Shown here: positions 51,772 through 62,221 of the stretch, one piece after another
Numbering within the stretch: position 1 is the first letter of the stretch
Layout of the letters: each line of letters begins with the position of its first letter
Assembly: GCF_023822065.1 (NCBI RefSeq)
Contig: NZ_CP084930.1
Coordinates: 3,424,001-3,488,000, forward strand
Reading direction: 5' to 3'
DNA: 64,000 nucleotides
Source of the DNA: Sphingomonas morindae
GTDB lineage: Bacteria; Pseudomonadota; Alphaproteobacteria; Sphingomonadales; Sphingomonadaceae
Notes under the pieces: model-generated
Told to the model about the DNA's origin: nothing
Seen by the model: only the letters and a program-made list of their open reading frames with translations
The model's database searches: none
Translations under genes and position numbers: made by a program

Positions 51772-53979
51772 ATGAGAAAGCCGAAGCCGCCCGCGATGCA
51801 ACGTTCGCGCAACCAGATCGCGACCGCTTACGCCCCCCACAGCCTGTTCACGTTCGAAGGGGGTCGCGGCGCCTGCATGGCGCTGCCCTGGAGCAACAAT
51901 CGCCCCATCGATCTCCCCCAGGTTACCATCCGGACGATCGGCGAGCAGGTGCAGGAGTATTTCGCGGCCTGGGCCGAGCGAGCGCGGCGGGGGAATGGGC
52001 TCCAGCACGCGGTGCCGCCCGAGCTTTCTGTCGACCGCCGCGTCCTCGTCGATGACGCCGTGCGAGTCAGGCTCGGGGAGTTCGCCTTCCAGATACCCGA
52101 CAACGCCGGGTACGTGCCGTTCCCCCTCGCGTTCGCCTGCGGTCGCTGCGGCCTGCACCGCGTCTGCCGGGACGTCAGCACACTTGAGCGCGATGCCGAG
52201 AGGTTTCGCGAACAGTGCCCCACCGGTGCTTCAAGCTGCGCCGACGACTGGGAGCAGCTCGACGTGGTGCTGACCCACTGGTCGGGCGAGGTCGAGCCGG
52301 TGACGCCCGCGTATCGCCGCTGGTCGAGCGAGCGCAACGACGTCGTCGAGCTGGATCGCTGTACGAATTGCAACGAGGATCGCTTCTATCTGCGCAGGCC
52401 GCCCGGGCCGCTCGCGGGGTGGCATTTCGAATGCGTGCGATGCCGCTTCCCGCGCCAGCTGCTGCAGCGGGACAAGCCGACACTCCGCGCGCTCGGCCCG
52501 CTCCTGGACGGCGGCACGGCGCTACCCGCCGAGATCAACATGGAGCCGATCTCTTACCGCGCGTCGGCGGCCTACTACGTCCACGGCGATCGGCTACTGG
52601 TCTTCCACGACGACCAGCACCTCGGGCTGCTGGCGAACACTCAAATCCCGGCGCTTGAGCGGCTGATCTCGGCGCGCTTCGGCTATCCACCCTCCGACCT
52701 CTCGGACGCTGACAAGGAGCGGCTGCTCATCGCGGCAGGTCGCGGCGACGAGTGGCGGAACCAGGCCGATCTAATCGCGATCCTACGGATGCTCGAGGGC
52801 CAGAACGTGCCCGAGCAGATGCTGGATGCGCAGCGACGGACCATCGCCGAGAACGAGGCGGGTTGGGCACGAACCGTATTTGCGGCCCACGGCCAGGCCG
52901 TGCCCGGCATCGCCGCCGCGTGCCGAGGGCGCGCCGACTACATACGCAAGCATGACCCGCTCCGGATGGCGGTGGAGCATCTGACCTTCGAGGAGGAGAA
53001 GCTGCGGGGCGGGCAGATGGCGGACGGCAAGGAGGTCTCGGTCGACGTCACCATCCTAGACCCGTTCCTGCGGCCCGACGGCCTCGACGAGGCGGACCTG
53101 CAACGCCAGCGGTCCGCGTCGTCCACGCGTCTGCGCTTGCTCGGCATCGAGGAGATGCGTCTCATCCGCGACGTGCGAATGTGCGAATACAGCTTCGCCT
53201 ACACCAGGACTTCCTCGGCACCGACGGTGCAGCGGGACAAGGCTGGCGCGGCCGAGATGCCCGTCCGCCTGCGGCTTTTCGAGCGCGTTGAGGTCGCTGA
53301 CGCGGCCAAGCATCCAATCCTATGCTCGCTCCAGTCCAACGAAGGCTTCTACCTGCGGCTGGACGAGGCGGTGGTGCGGTCCTGGCTCGGCGAGAACGGC
53401 ATCCTGCTTCCGGCAGCTGACGCGGGAGTGCGCATCGGCGGCCAGCTTATCGAAGATTTCGAGGGGCTGCAGCGCGATCCCGACACCCGCTTCTCCCGCT
53501 TCCTGGACGAGTATCGCCGGGAGGGCGCGTTGACCCGCCGCGCGTACCCGTTCGTCTACACGTTGCTCCATACGATGGCGCATCACCTGATCGACACCTG
53601 CTCCGCGATGTCAGGTCTGGACCTTGGTTCCTTCGGCGAGCACCTGTTCGTCCCCGATCTCGCGATCCTGGTCTACCGCCGGGGCGCAACCATGGATCTC
53701 GGCAACCTGTCCTCCATGTGGCGCGACCAGGGGGATCCCGACGTCGGCAACCAGGTGCTCGAGCGAATGCTCAACCCCTCAAGCCTCAGGTGCGGGTCGG
53801 AGAGCGTCTGCAACCGGCGCGGAGGCGCGTGCCCGGACTGCGTGCTAATCCCCGAGAACGCATGCCTGACCAGGAACGAGTTGCTCTCGCGCTCGGCCCT
53901 CGTGGGGCGCGGTCGTCCCCGCTTCGACGCGCCGGCGGCCGACTTGGTCGGCTATCTGCAAGTTGCGAACCGACCGTGA
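51772..53979 (+). CDS. drmB: DrmB (DUF1998) DISARM protein
   Basis: This is a 735-residue protein with cysteine-rich zinc-binding sites: CGRCGLHRVC (from residue 123), CTNCNEDRFY..CVRC (from 197) and a C-terminal cluster CGSESVCNRRGGACPDC (from 674). The region LLHTMAHHLIDTCSAMSGLDLGSFGEHLF is the DUF1998 signature of DrmB, the obligate partner of DrmA. The start follows the drmA stop by one base and the stop overlaps the drmC start (GTGA), so translation is coupled on both sides. No catalytic site of its own is apparent. Confidence 0.85.
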   Translation: MRKPKPPAMQRSRNQIATAYAPHSLFTFEGGRGACMALPWSNNRPIDLPQVTIRTIGEQVQEYFAAWAERARRGNGLQHAVPPELSVDRRVLVDDAVRVRLGEFAFQIPDNAGYVPFPLAFACGRCGLHRVCRDVSTLERDAERFREQCPTGASSCADDWEQLDVVLTHWSGEVEPVTPAYRRWSSERNDVVELDRCTNCNEDRFYLRRPPGPLAGWHFECVRCRFPRQLLQRDKPTLRALGPLLDGGTALPAEINMEPISYRASAAYYVHGDRLLVFHDDQHLGLLANTQIPALERLISARFGYPPSDLSDADKERLLIAAGRGDEWRNQADLIAILRMLEGQNVPEQMLDAQRRTIAENEAGWARTVFAAHGQAVPGIAAACRGRADYIRKHDPLRMAVEHLTFEEEKLRGGQMADGKEVSVDVTILDPFLRPDGLDEADLQRQRSASSTRLRLLGIEEMRLIRDVRMCEYSFAYTRTSSAPTVQRDKAGAAEMPVRLRLFERVEVADAAKHPILCSLQSNEGFYLRLDEAVVRSWLGENGILLPAADAGVRIGGQLIEDFEGLQRDPDTRFSRFLDEYRREGALTRRAYPFVYTLLHTMAHHLIDTCSAMSGLDLGSFGEHLFVPDLAILVYRRGATMDLGNLSSMWRDQGDPDVGNQVLERMLNPSSLRCGSESVCNRRGGACPDCVLIPENACLTRNELLSRSALVGRGRPRFDAPAADLVGYLQVANRP

Positions 53980-54815
53980 CGCGGCAACACGGCATCGGGG
54001 CGGCGATGGCGAGATCGCTCGTGGAGCGGCTGGGCGCCGACTGCGCCGCAGCCACCGCGCTGGCGGAGCGGCTGAGTTCGGGCATGGCGACGCTCGCCCG
54101 AGGAGCCACGATCGGCGGTTTCGGCGCAGCCGCCGTCTCCCGGGCGGCGACCGACTTCGTGGATCGGGGCTGGCTGTCCGAGGATGCGGCCGGATGGCGT
54201 CGAACGCTCGAGCCGCTTCCCGCAGGCTTGGCAGCCTTCCTCGCGGGCGCCGAGGCAATGCGGTCCGTCAGCGCGGCCCGCATGGACGCGGTCGCGTCCG
54301 CGGTCGTGACGCTTCCGGCCGCGCCGAGCGCGATCGCGGGCGCATTGCCTCTGCAAGGCCCGATCCACGCCAGCCTAGAGAAGACCGAGGAGATGCTCGG
54401 CGCGCTGGCGCGTGCCGCTGTAGCGTCCTTCACCGTGATGAGTCCGTTCGTAAACCATGATGGCGCGCAATTCGCCATGCGATTGTTCGAGGACTGCCGC
54501 GCGCCGAAAAAGACGCTGATCACGCGACTGGCGGGTTCGACCCGAGTGGTGGTCGACGAGCTGCTGCCCACGCTGCGGACAACGCGTGTCCGCGTGCTCG
54601 ATTACCTATTGCTGGCGGGGGGCGGATACGAGACATTCCATGCCAAGGTCGTCATCGCCGATGCCGACCAGGCGTATGTCGGAAGCGCCAACATGACGCG
54701 TTACGCCCGGCATTCAATGGAACTCGGCGTGATGCTCACGGGACGTCAGGCGCGGGCGGTCGCGGCCGTCGTGCGCGCGGTCGAGGGCATCTCCAGATCC
54801 GTTCTGCCGGGCTGA
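53976..54815 (+). CDS. drmC: DrmC phospholipase-D-like DISARM protein
   Basis: This is a 279-residue protein with one PLD/HKD motif near its C-terminus: FHAKVVIADADQAYVGSANMT (His222, Lys224, Asp229 region, GSxN). The N-terminal half is helical (SLVERLGADCAAATALAERLSSGMATLARG) with a winged-helix look. DrmC is the third core DISARM gene and is reported as dispensable for some phages. It starts at a GTG that overlaps the drmB stop by four bases and ends with TGATG, sharing a base with the methyltransferase start. Confidence 0.83.
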   Translation: MTRQHGIGAAMARSLVERLGADCAAATALAERLSSGMATLARGATIGGFGAAAVSRAATDFVDRGWLSEDAAGWRRTLEPLPAGLAAFLAGAEAMRSVSAARMDAVASAVVTLPAAPSAIAGALPLQGPIHASLEKTEEMLGALARAAVASFTVMSPFVNHDGAQFAMRLFEDCRAPKKTLITRLAGSTRVVVDELLPTLRTTRVRVLDYLLLAGGGYETFHAKVVIADADQAYVGSANMTRYARHSMELGVMLTGRQARAVAAVVRAVEGISRSVLPG

Positions 54816-56371
54816 TGCTCACGCATCCCGACATCGAGGCCTTCGCAGCCGAGGATCGCGTCGCGCGCATCGTCAGCTTCTACAGGCGACGCCCCGCGCT
54901 AAACGCGTCGTCGAGCGTGGACGCCATCCTAGCAGATCGCGCGCCGGCTGAGGTGGCTGGGCTCCTCGCGGAGCTCAGCCCCGCCTGGTTCGACCACGCC
55001 GTCGCGAGCGTCTACGCCGCGCTGATGGGGAGGCGGCGGCGCAAGGCGCTTGGCGCCTACTTCACCCCTCCTGGCCTTGTTCGCCATCTTGTCGGGCGCG
55101 CCCAGAGCTTCGGTGTCGACCTCGCTAACGCCCGCGTCCGGGATCCCGCCGCCGGCGGCGCCGCGTTCATCGTCCCGATCGCACGCGAGATGGTGGCGCT
55201 CTGGCGTGCGGATGGGATCGCCGACGTCGTCATCGTCGAACGTCTCCGCGAGCGGCTCGTCGGCCGGGAGATCGAACCGGGGCTCGCGCGGCTGGCCAAC
55301 GCTCTGATGCGACGCTGCCTCGTCCGCGAACACGGCATCAACGCGGCGGTCGCGGAAACGCTGGACGTGATCCGCGAAGGCGACTCGCTCAAGGTGCAGG
55401 ATCACGACGGTGCCGATCATGAGATCGGCAACCCTCCCTTCCTCCGGCTGGCCTCGCATGCCGGCCAGGCGGACGCGGAACGGTTTCGCGACATCAGCTC
55501 CGGACGGCTCAACCTCTACTCGATCTTCGTGCGGCGCGGGCTGGCCGCGCTTCCTGCCGAAGGCATCCTGGCCTATATCATCCCCGCCTCCTTCATCGGC
55601 GGACCGGAGTTCGCGCGCTTCCGAGTTCGCGTGAGGCAGCTCGCCGAGGTGCTCGCGGTGGACATGATCAAGGGCAGGTCGACCGTGTTCATGGACGTGG
55701 TGCAGGACACCTGCATCCTGGTCTTGCGCCGACGCGATGCCGAACTGGCGGACTTGCCCTCGGCGGAGGCGGCGTGCATCACGGTCGGAGGAGACGGCTT
55801 CCCGATCTCGGAGGGCGTGGTGCAGCTGCCGCCCGGCGATGGCCCGTGGCTACTGCCGGGTGACAACCACGATCTGCCGTCGACGCTGGAGGAGTGGGGT
55901 TATTCCGCTCGGATCGGCTACCTGGTCGCCAACCGCCAGGCTGACCGGCTGCACGAGAGCCCTGCGCCCGGTCGGGTTCCGCTTATTTGGGCCAAGGCGA
56001 TCGGCCAGGACGGAACCTTCGACTTCGAACGCGGCAAGCGCTTCCGCGCCAAGAGCTGGGTCGAGGCGCCGTCGGACGCTCCTTACCTCTCCCGCGTCGG
56101 CTGCGTCGCTGTGCAGCGCACGTCCGCGCGGGGTCAGCGTCGGCGAATTGCGGCTGCCGAGATCCCGGCCGGTTTTGTCAAGGAGTATGGCGGCGTTGTC
56201 GCCGAGAACCACGTCATCCTGCTCCTGCCTTCGCGTCCTGATGCTGCGTCGCCGGCGGCGCTTGCGGACGCGCTTAATCGGCCCGAGGTCGGTGATCAGC
56301 TCGACCGGATGTGCGGATCAGCGTCTATTCCGGCGAGGCTGCTTGAGCGGGTGCCGATGCCAATGCCTTAG
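54815..56371 (+). CDS. N6-adenine DNA methyltransferase of the DISARM-like operon
   Basis: This is a 518-residue gamma-type N6-adenine methyltransferase resembling M.TaqI/Eco57I enzymes. Motif X-like is GAYFTPPGLVRHL (82-85 YFTP), motif I is DPAAGGAAFI (110-119) and motif IV is GNPPFLRL (206-209, NPPF). IIPASFIGGPEFARFRVRVR and the ENHVILLLPS region belong to the catalytic-to-recognition transition. The second Gly of motif I is Ala (GGAAF), which is tolerated in some enzymes. It should mark host DNA so that the DISARM machinery spares it. It is the last gene of the overlapping operon, where class 2 systems carry a cytosine methylase instead. Confidence 0.83.
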   Translation: MLTHPDIEAFAAEDRVARIVSFYRRRPALNASSSVDAILADRAPAEVAGLLAELSPAWFDHAVASVYAALMGRRRRKALGAYFTPPGLVRHLVGRAQSFGVDLANARVRDPAAGGAAFIVPIAREMVALWRADGIADVVIVERLRERLVGREIEPGLARLANALMRRCLVREHGINAAVAETLDVIREGDSLKVQDHDGADHEIGNPPFLRLASHAGQADAERFRDISSGRLNLYSIFVRRGLAALPAEGILAYIIPASFIGGPEFARFRVRVRQLAEVLAVDMIKGRSTVFMDVVQDTCILVLRRRDAELADLPSAEAACITVGGDGFPISEGVVQLPPGDGPWLLPGDNHDLPSTLEEWGYSARIGYLVANRQADRLHESPAPGRVPLIWAKAIGQDGTFDFERGKRFRAKSWVEAPSDAPYLSRVGCVAVQRTSARGQRRRIAAAEIPAGFVKEYGGVVAENHVILLLPSRPDAASPAALADALNRPEVGDQLDRMCGSASIPARLLERVPMPMP

Positions 56372-56539
56372 ATCATACAACGTTCAGCCAGGGTCGATTG
56401 AGCTGCGGGTGGAGGCCAGAAACCTTCCCGCGCCGGCAACCCTTAAGCTTCCGCTCCGACTCTCGATCGACACAAAGCGCGCAAGCTGGTCGGCCAGCTC
56501 GGGCGTGCGGCGTCCGGGCAGGGACGGCTCTAATTCCGG

Positions 56540-57256
56540 TCATCTAGCTGAGCTGGGCGCGCGCGGCTGAGGTTGGTGGTCGGGCTGCACGTGTGCGGAG
56601 GAAGTGGAACGCTGGCCCGTGCTCGCCTGAGCAGCGAGCGGCACGATCGCACCGCCTGTGGCCGTCGGCGTTGTGATTCGATCCCTTGACGGCTGAGCTG
56701 ACGCGGGAGCCGCAGCCTCGACCCCCGCGTGTGGCGGCTGACCAGACACTGGGGTTCCAGTGAAATCGGGCAGCGGCGACGCTTTGACGCCGAAGGCGAG
56801 GATCGCCGACAGCAGGACGATGCCTGCAGCGATAATCCCGTAGAACCAGTCCATCTTGTGCTTGGAACGCACCTTGCGCCCGCGCACCTCGAACGGGCTC
56901 GCGCGGCTGATCTCTGCACCGAGATCGACCGTAAGCCCAAGTTCGCGCAGCCGCGTCTCGACCGGAGTCGCCGCTTTCACCGCGCCGTCGAGCAGCCGAT
57001 GATACCAGAGCCGGTCCATCAGGTAGAAGGCGAGCAGCGGCAGCAGCGAGCAGGACACCACAAGCCCGGCCACCGAGATGTGGAACCCCAACACTCGCGC
57101 GAACCCGCCATCCTTGATCGCGTATCCGCCGAGACCGATGAAGGCGCCGGTGACGATCAATGCAAAGTTGCGGATGCGGAGCTCGAGATCGTTGAAGTGC
57201 TGCTGCACGTCAATGATCTTCTTCCAGACCTCGACTTGGGCGGGCAGCTCGCTCAT
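56540..57256 (-). CDS. Three-helix membrane protein paired with a HAD hydrolase
   Basis: This is a 238-residue protein. A short cytosolic lead (VEVWKKIIDVQQHFNDLELRIRN) is followed by helices FALIVTGAFIGLGGYAI (~31-47), VLGFHISVAGLVVSCSLLPLLAFYL (~55-80) and FYGIIAAGIVLLSAILAFGV (~137-157). A ~75-residue Pro/Ser/Ala-rich tail comes after. The lead WKKxxDVQQHFND resembles small membrane proteins of unknown function near defence genes, as far as I recall. The start overlaps the HAD gene's stop by four bases, so the two are coupled. The function is unknown; a membrane effector is a reasonable guess. Confidence 0.7.
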   Translation of the reverse strand: MSELPAQVEVWKKIIDVQQHFNDLELRIRNFALIVTGAFIGLGGYAIKDGGFARVLGFHISVAGLVVSCSLLPLLAFYLMDRLWYHRLLDGAVKAATPVETRLRELGLTVDLGAEISRASPFEVRGRKVRSKHKMDWFYGIIAAGIVLLSAILAFGVKASPLPDFTGTPVSGQPPHAGVEAAAPASAQPSRDRITTPTATGGAIVPLAAQASTGQRSTSSAHVQPDHQPQPRAPSSAR

Positions 57257-58107
57257 GCCGCCTCCAGTACGATCGGGACGATCTCGGCGAAGGCTTTCGT
57301 CAGCACATGCGTGGGCGTGATCGCCCCCGGCTGCAATGCCGCGTTCTCGCGCGCCACCATCTCAGGTGTCCAGTGAGTCACCTTCTTCAGTAGATCATAT
57401 TGCTCGGCGCGATGCTGCGCCGCCCCATAAGCCGCGTGGATGTCGAGCACGCCAGCCTGCTGCGCCATGTGAACATCCTTCAGCTTGTTATCGCCAACAT
57501 ATGCGACGTCGCGCTTCTCGAACCCGAGTTCAGCGATGATGGCCGTGAGGATATGAGGGTTTGGTTTCACCTCGCCGTCAGGGGTGAAGCGATGAACCGT
57601 TGCCTTCAGCTCGTAACTGGCGGCCTCATATCTGCGGATCGCCCCCGTATCGAACGGTACATCATGATCCGCCGGCGAGTATAAGACGTCGATCAGCCCA
57701 TCGAGGCCGAGCTTACGAAAACGATAGTTGGTGTAGAACGCCTTGGATTCGGTGAATGCCGCGATGATCATGCCGGCGGATTTGAGCCGTTGAAGCGTAT
57801 CCAGCACGCTTGGGTAAAGCTGGAGATGCCGCCGCCGCGCAGCGCGATAATCGTCGATCGCCGGCTGCATTTGCTCGAGCAGCTCGGCGCCAAAGGTTTC
57901 GCGCAAGCTCGGAAGCTCCGACAGGACAAACGCATATTCGCTTGTCCCGTGCCGCTGGTGAACCGCCCTGCATTCGGCATAGAAGCGCGCGGGGTCGACG
58001 CCCGAGATTTCGAGGACACGGCTTGCCATCGCCGAGAACGTCTCGAACCACAGATGCTGCCAGTCGAGCAGCGTGTTGTCGACATCGGTGATCAACAGCT
58101 TCTTCAC
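57253..58107 (-). CDS. HAD-superfamily hydrolase
   Basis: This is a 284-residue HAD phosphatase-like enzyme. Motif I is LLITDVDNTLLDW (nucleophile Asp), motif II FTESKAF, motif III Lys in GEVKPNPHIL, and motif IV VAYVGDNKLKDVHMA. The cap is a helical insertion between motifs I and II. All catalytic residues are intact. It opens with GTG (VKKLLITD). Its stop overlaps the next gene, encoding a three-helix membrane protein. The pair sits on the island opposite to the DISARM-like operon. A nucleotide or signal-molecule phosphatase is possible, but no substrate can be named. Confidence 0.82.
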   Translation of the reverse strand: MKKLLITDVDNTLLDWQHLWFETFSAMASRVLEISGVDPARFYAECRAVHQRHGTSEYAFVLSELPSLRETFGAELLEQMQPAIDDYRAARRRHLQLYPSVLDTLQRLKSAGMIIAAFTESKAFYTNYRFRKLGLDGLIDVLYSPADHDVPFDTGAIRRYEAASYELKATVHRFTPDGEVKPNPHILTAIIAELGFEKRDVAYVGDNKLKDVHMAQQAGVLDIHAAYGAAQHRAEQYDLLKKVTHWTPEMVARENAALQPGAITPTHVLTKAFAEIVPIVLEAA

Positions 58108-58241
58108 GCACCGCCCGCCAGTTTAGCCTTCCCTCATTCATATCGGGTTTGAGGTCGACTGTCGCCACATAGCTGCCCCCAGCCTGCGCCTCGTGGCCGC
58201 TCGACGCTCGGGGGCGCACCAGCTAGCGCGTCAGCGCGGCC

Positions 58242-59207
58242 TCATCGCCGCTCACGGGACGTCACGACGAGCGGAGCACGGCGTCTCGCACGCTCGATCC
58301 ATTGTCGATTGCCGACCTGGGTGAAGAAGGTAGGGGAGCGATCGCCGGTCAGTACCAGCCGCACGATCCCGCGCAGGCGCGCGAGCTGATCCGGCGTGAT
58401 CGGCTCCCCACCATGGAGCAGCGCGCTTCTCCCGCGGTAAGCGTCTCGCGCCTGCTTGCGCAGTGCTTCGCTTTCCTCGTCGCTGCACCCGGCACGCTGC
58501 GCGCTCTCGACGACGAGCCGACCCATGGCAGTGCCGATCGACTCGGCGCGCATCAGCTTGAGCGCCTCGGCTAGATCTTGGCGGTCCGCCTTAGCGGCCT
58601 CGTCTGTCCAGCGGGCGATCCGCTCCAAGGCGTCGCCATCACGGTCCCGACGCTCGGCGAGCAGCTCCAAAATTGTCGACAGCAGAACGTAGCGGCTCTC
58701 GTCCGACGCCTCGAAATCGACGTCAACGAAGATGCGTGCCGCGCGCTCGATGCCACGCGACCACGGCGCGTGCGCCAGCGCGTCGCTCAGCACCGCAACA
58801 TCCATCTCAAAGGCGACACTCTCATCGCCGGCCATCACATGAGGCATCTCGCCGGCCGGGAACACATAGGAAAAATCGAGATCGGCACGCTCACCCGACA
58901 CGAGCTCAAGCAGCTCGCCGTCATTTGCCCGGATCGATACGTCCAGCATTATCGACGCGCGCGCGAGGCGCCGCCGCAACTCCGGCAGTTCGGCCTCGAT
59001 CGCAGAGCGCGGCTTGGTCAGCCGAATGAGGAAGTAGCGTTTGCCGCCGCACACGTGAAAGGAAGCATCGTAATCGCCAAAGGCGAACGCTGCCTCACCA
59101 TTGAAGGCGCGAGGCCCGCGGCCCGACCGGCCCGTGAACCCAGCTTCCGCCGGCATCTCGATCGGCAGCAACAGGTCGAACAGCTTGCTCTCGTCACCCC
59201 CCCCCAC
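58242..59207 (-). CDS. HEPN-like protein with an RxxxxH motif
   Basis: This is a 321-residue protein. The N-terminal ~200 residues are a beta-rich domain of unknown type (FNGEAAFAFGDYDASFHVCGGKRYFLIRL). The C-terminal ~110 residues are helical and contain AYRGRSALLHGGEPI, an R-x4-H motif (Arg260, His265) as in HEPN ribonucleases, with the RS-LLHGG wording seen in ApeA-type HEPN domains. HEPN proteins are common abortive-infection effectors. The start is a GTG immediately before a run of nine G (plus-strand C 59197-59205), so slippage could switch the frame on or off. There is an in-frame stop just upstream. Confidence 0.65.
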   Translation of the reverse strand: MGGGDESKLFDLLLPIEMPAEAGFTGRSGRGPRAFNGEAAFAFGDYDASFHVCGGKRYFLIRLTKPRSAIEAELPELRRRLARASIMLDVSIRANDGELLELVSGERADLDFSYVFPAGEMPHVMAGDESVAFEMDVAVLSDALAHAPWSRGIERAARIFVDVDFEASDESRYVLLSTILELLAERRDRDGDALERIARWTDEAAKADRQDLAEALKLMRAESIGTAMGRLVVESAQRAGCSDEESEALRKQARDAYRGRSALLHGGEPITPDQLARLRGIVRLVLTGDRSPTFFTQVGNRQWIERARRRAPLVVTSRERR

Positions 59208-59460
59208 TGCCTATCCTCTCGAGGTCGCGAAAACCTACGACTACGCGCCGACAGGCTACACCATCACCTTCGCTCAGGGTATCCCGCTGCTTGAATGAGG
59301 GTCTGCTTTTCGCAATTACTGCCCGAAAGCAGCCATTCTGCTTCCCCCCCATTTCGGACGTTGGTGGCCGAGCGGCTGCGCTGGCCTCTGACAAGGTGAC
59401 GCCTGAAAGCCGTTTCAGATGCAAAGCCTGGCGTGACGTCGCGGATGCCCTGTCGCCAAT

Positions 59461-60087
59461 CTAAAGCGGTCGACGGCACAGTTGGGCGAGCCTTGGGTTG
59501 AGGATCACGAGCTCCGGCGTGGTGTGGCCGTCGGCGGGCTGCTGGAAGCGGAACACGCTTGAGGTGGCAAGCTGCCCGCGTTCGAGCCGCGACAGGGTCG
59601 CGACCGAAATGGCGGCCTCGCGGGCTACCTGTGCAAGGGTCAGCTTCCGGCGCGTCCTGGCCGCCCGGAGCTGCTCGCCGAATGCCGCGATCTGGTCGCC
59701 CTCCCGACCCTCGAGGAACCTCCGGTAGCGCCCCGGTGCCGCCGCTTTGGGTACGGGCCGCAGCCGGCCTCCCCCTGGCATGTCGTCGACAAAGAGGCGG
59801 GGGTCGGCCTCGCTTTCGACCGGGTGTGCGACATGCTCCCAGCCGAGGTCCAAAGTGTCGAGGAGCGCATCGAGCGTGGCGGGTCCTGGCCATGCCGCCC
59901 CGCGCTCGATGTTGGAGAGCGTCTGCCGCGATATGCCGACGCGCGCCGCCACCTGGGCCTGGGTCCCGAACGCCTCGCCGTCGAGCAGCCCCTGCCGGCG
60001 GCGTTTCAGAAAGGCGCCGAGATCCGCACGCAGGCGCCCGGCGCCGCGCGGCAGCAACATCCGGCTGGGACGATCCACGTATCGCAT
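59461..60087 (-). CDS. Transcriptional regulator with two XRE-type HTH domains
   Basis: This is a protein of about 208 residues with two separate lambda-repressor-like HTH domains. The first, ~15-80, reads ADLGAFLKRRRQGLLDGEAFGTQAQVAARVGISRQTLSNIERG. The second, ~125-175, reads FGEQLRAARTRRKLTLAQVAREAAISVATLSRLERGQ. They are joined by a Pro/Arg-rich linker. It should bind DNA, probably near its own promoter and that of the divergent recombinase operon 91 bases away. The start is uncertain: ATG 60087 was used, ATG 60060 is a good alternative, and a TTG at 60096 is possible. Confidence 0.75.
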   Translation of the reverse strand: MRYVDRPSRMLLPRGAGRLRADLGAFLKRRRQGLLDGEAFGTQAQVAARVGISRQTLSNIERGAAWPGPATLDALLDTLDLGWEHVAHPVESEADPRLFVDDMPGGGRLRPVPKAAAPGRYRRFLEGREGDQIAAFGEQLRAARTRRKLTLAQVAREAAISVATLSRLERGQLATSSVFRFQQPADGHTTPELVILNPRLAQLCRRPL

Positions 60088-60178
60088 CTGCGACAATCAT
60101 AGCGGCGGTCTGGACCTTCAGAAAGCCCAATGTCGCGTTTTTGCAAGGCTGGCCGCCGCTGCATCCTAGAAGACCGGC

Positions 60179-60370
60179 ATGTCCGCTCCCGGCATCTTCC
60201 GCGAACCGCCGGCTGAGGAACGGCATGCGCCGACGCAGAGGCGGGACCAGCTCGCCTTGCTCGAGGAGGTGTTGCTGTCGCTCATTGCAAAGCGGCTGGT
60301 CGCCGCGTTGGGCCGAGAGACAGAGATGTCCGCTTCAAGCGGAGAGATCGCGGCGGCGGTTGAAATCTGA
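60179..60370 (+). CDS. Small protein upstream of the serine recombinase
   Basis: This is a 63-residue protein, helical and charged (REPPAEERHAPTQRRDQLALLEEVLLSLIAKRLVAALGRE). It starts at ATG 60179 in the gap between the divergent regulator and the recombinase, 45 bases ahead of the latter in the same direction. Its size and position fit a recombination directionality factor or regulator of the recombinase, but no known family is recognised. Confidence 0.5.
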   Translation: MSAPGIFREPPAEERHAPTQRRDQLALLEEVLLSLIAKRLVAALGRETEMSASSGEIAAAVEI

Positions 60371-60415
60371 CCGCTGCATCCGCATCCTTGCCGATTCACG
60401 CACGCGAGACCCACA

Positions 60416-62167
<1,752 letters not shown>

Positions 62168-62221
62168 CCGGGAGTTTTATTGGGGTGTGAATGGGTTTTT
62201 TCCGTCTCGCGCCGGTCGCAA

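Noticed and set aside
59299..59360. Segment with GGGTCTGC...CCCGAAAGCAGCCATTCTG as a sixth copy of the dispersed repeat
   Set aside because: It does not align with the five-copy consensus on either strand; it may be another sphingomonad intergenic repeat, but with one copy here this cannot be supported.
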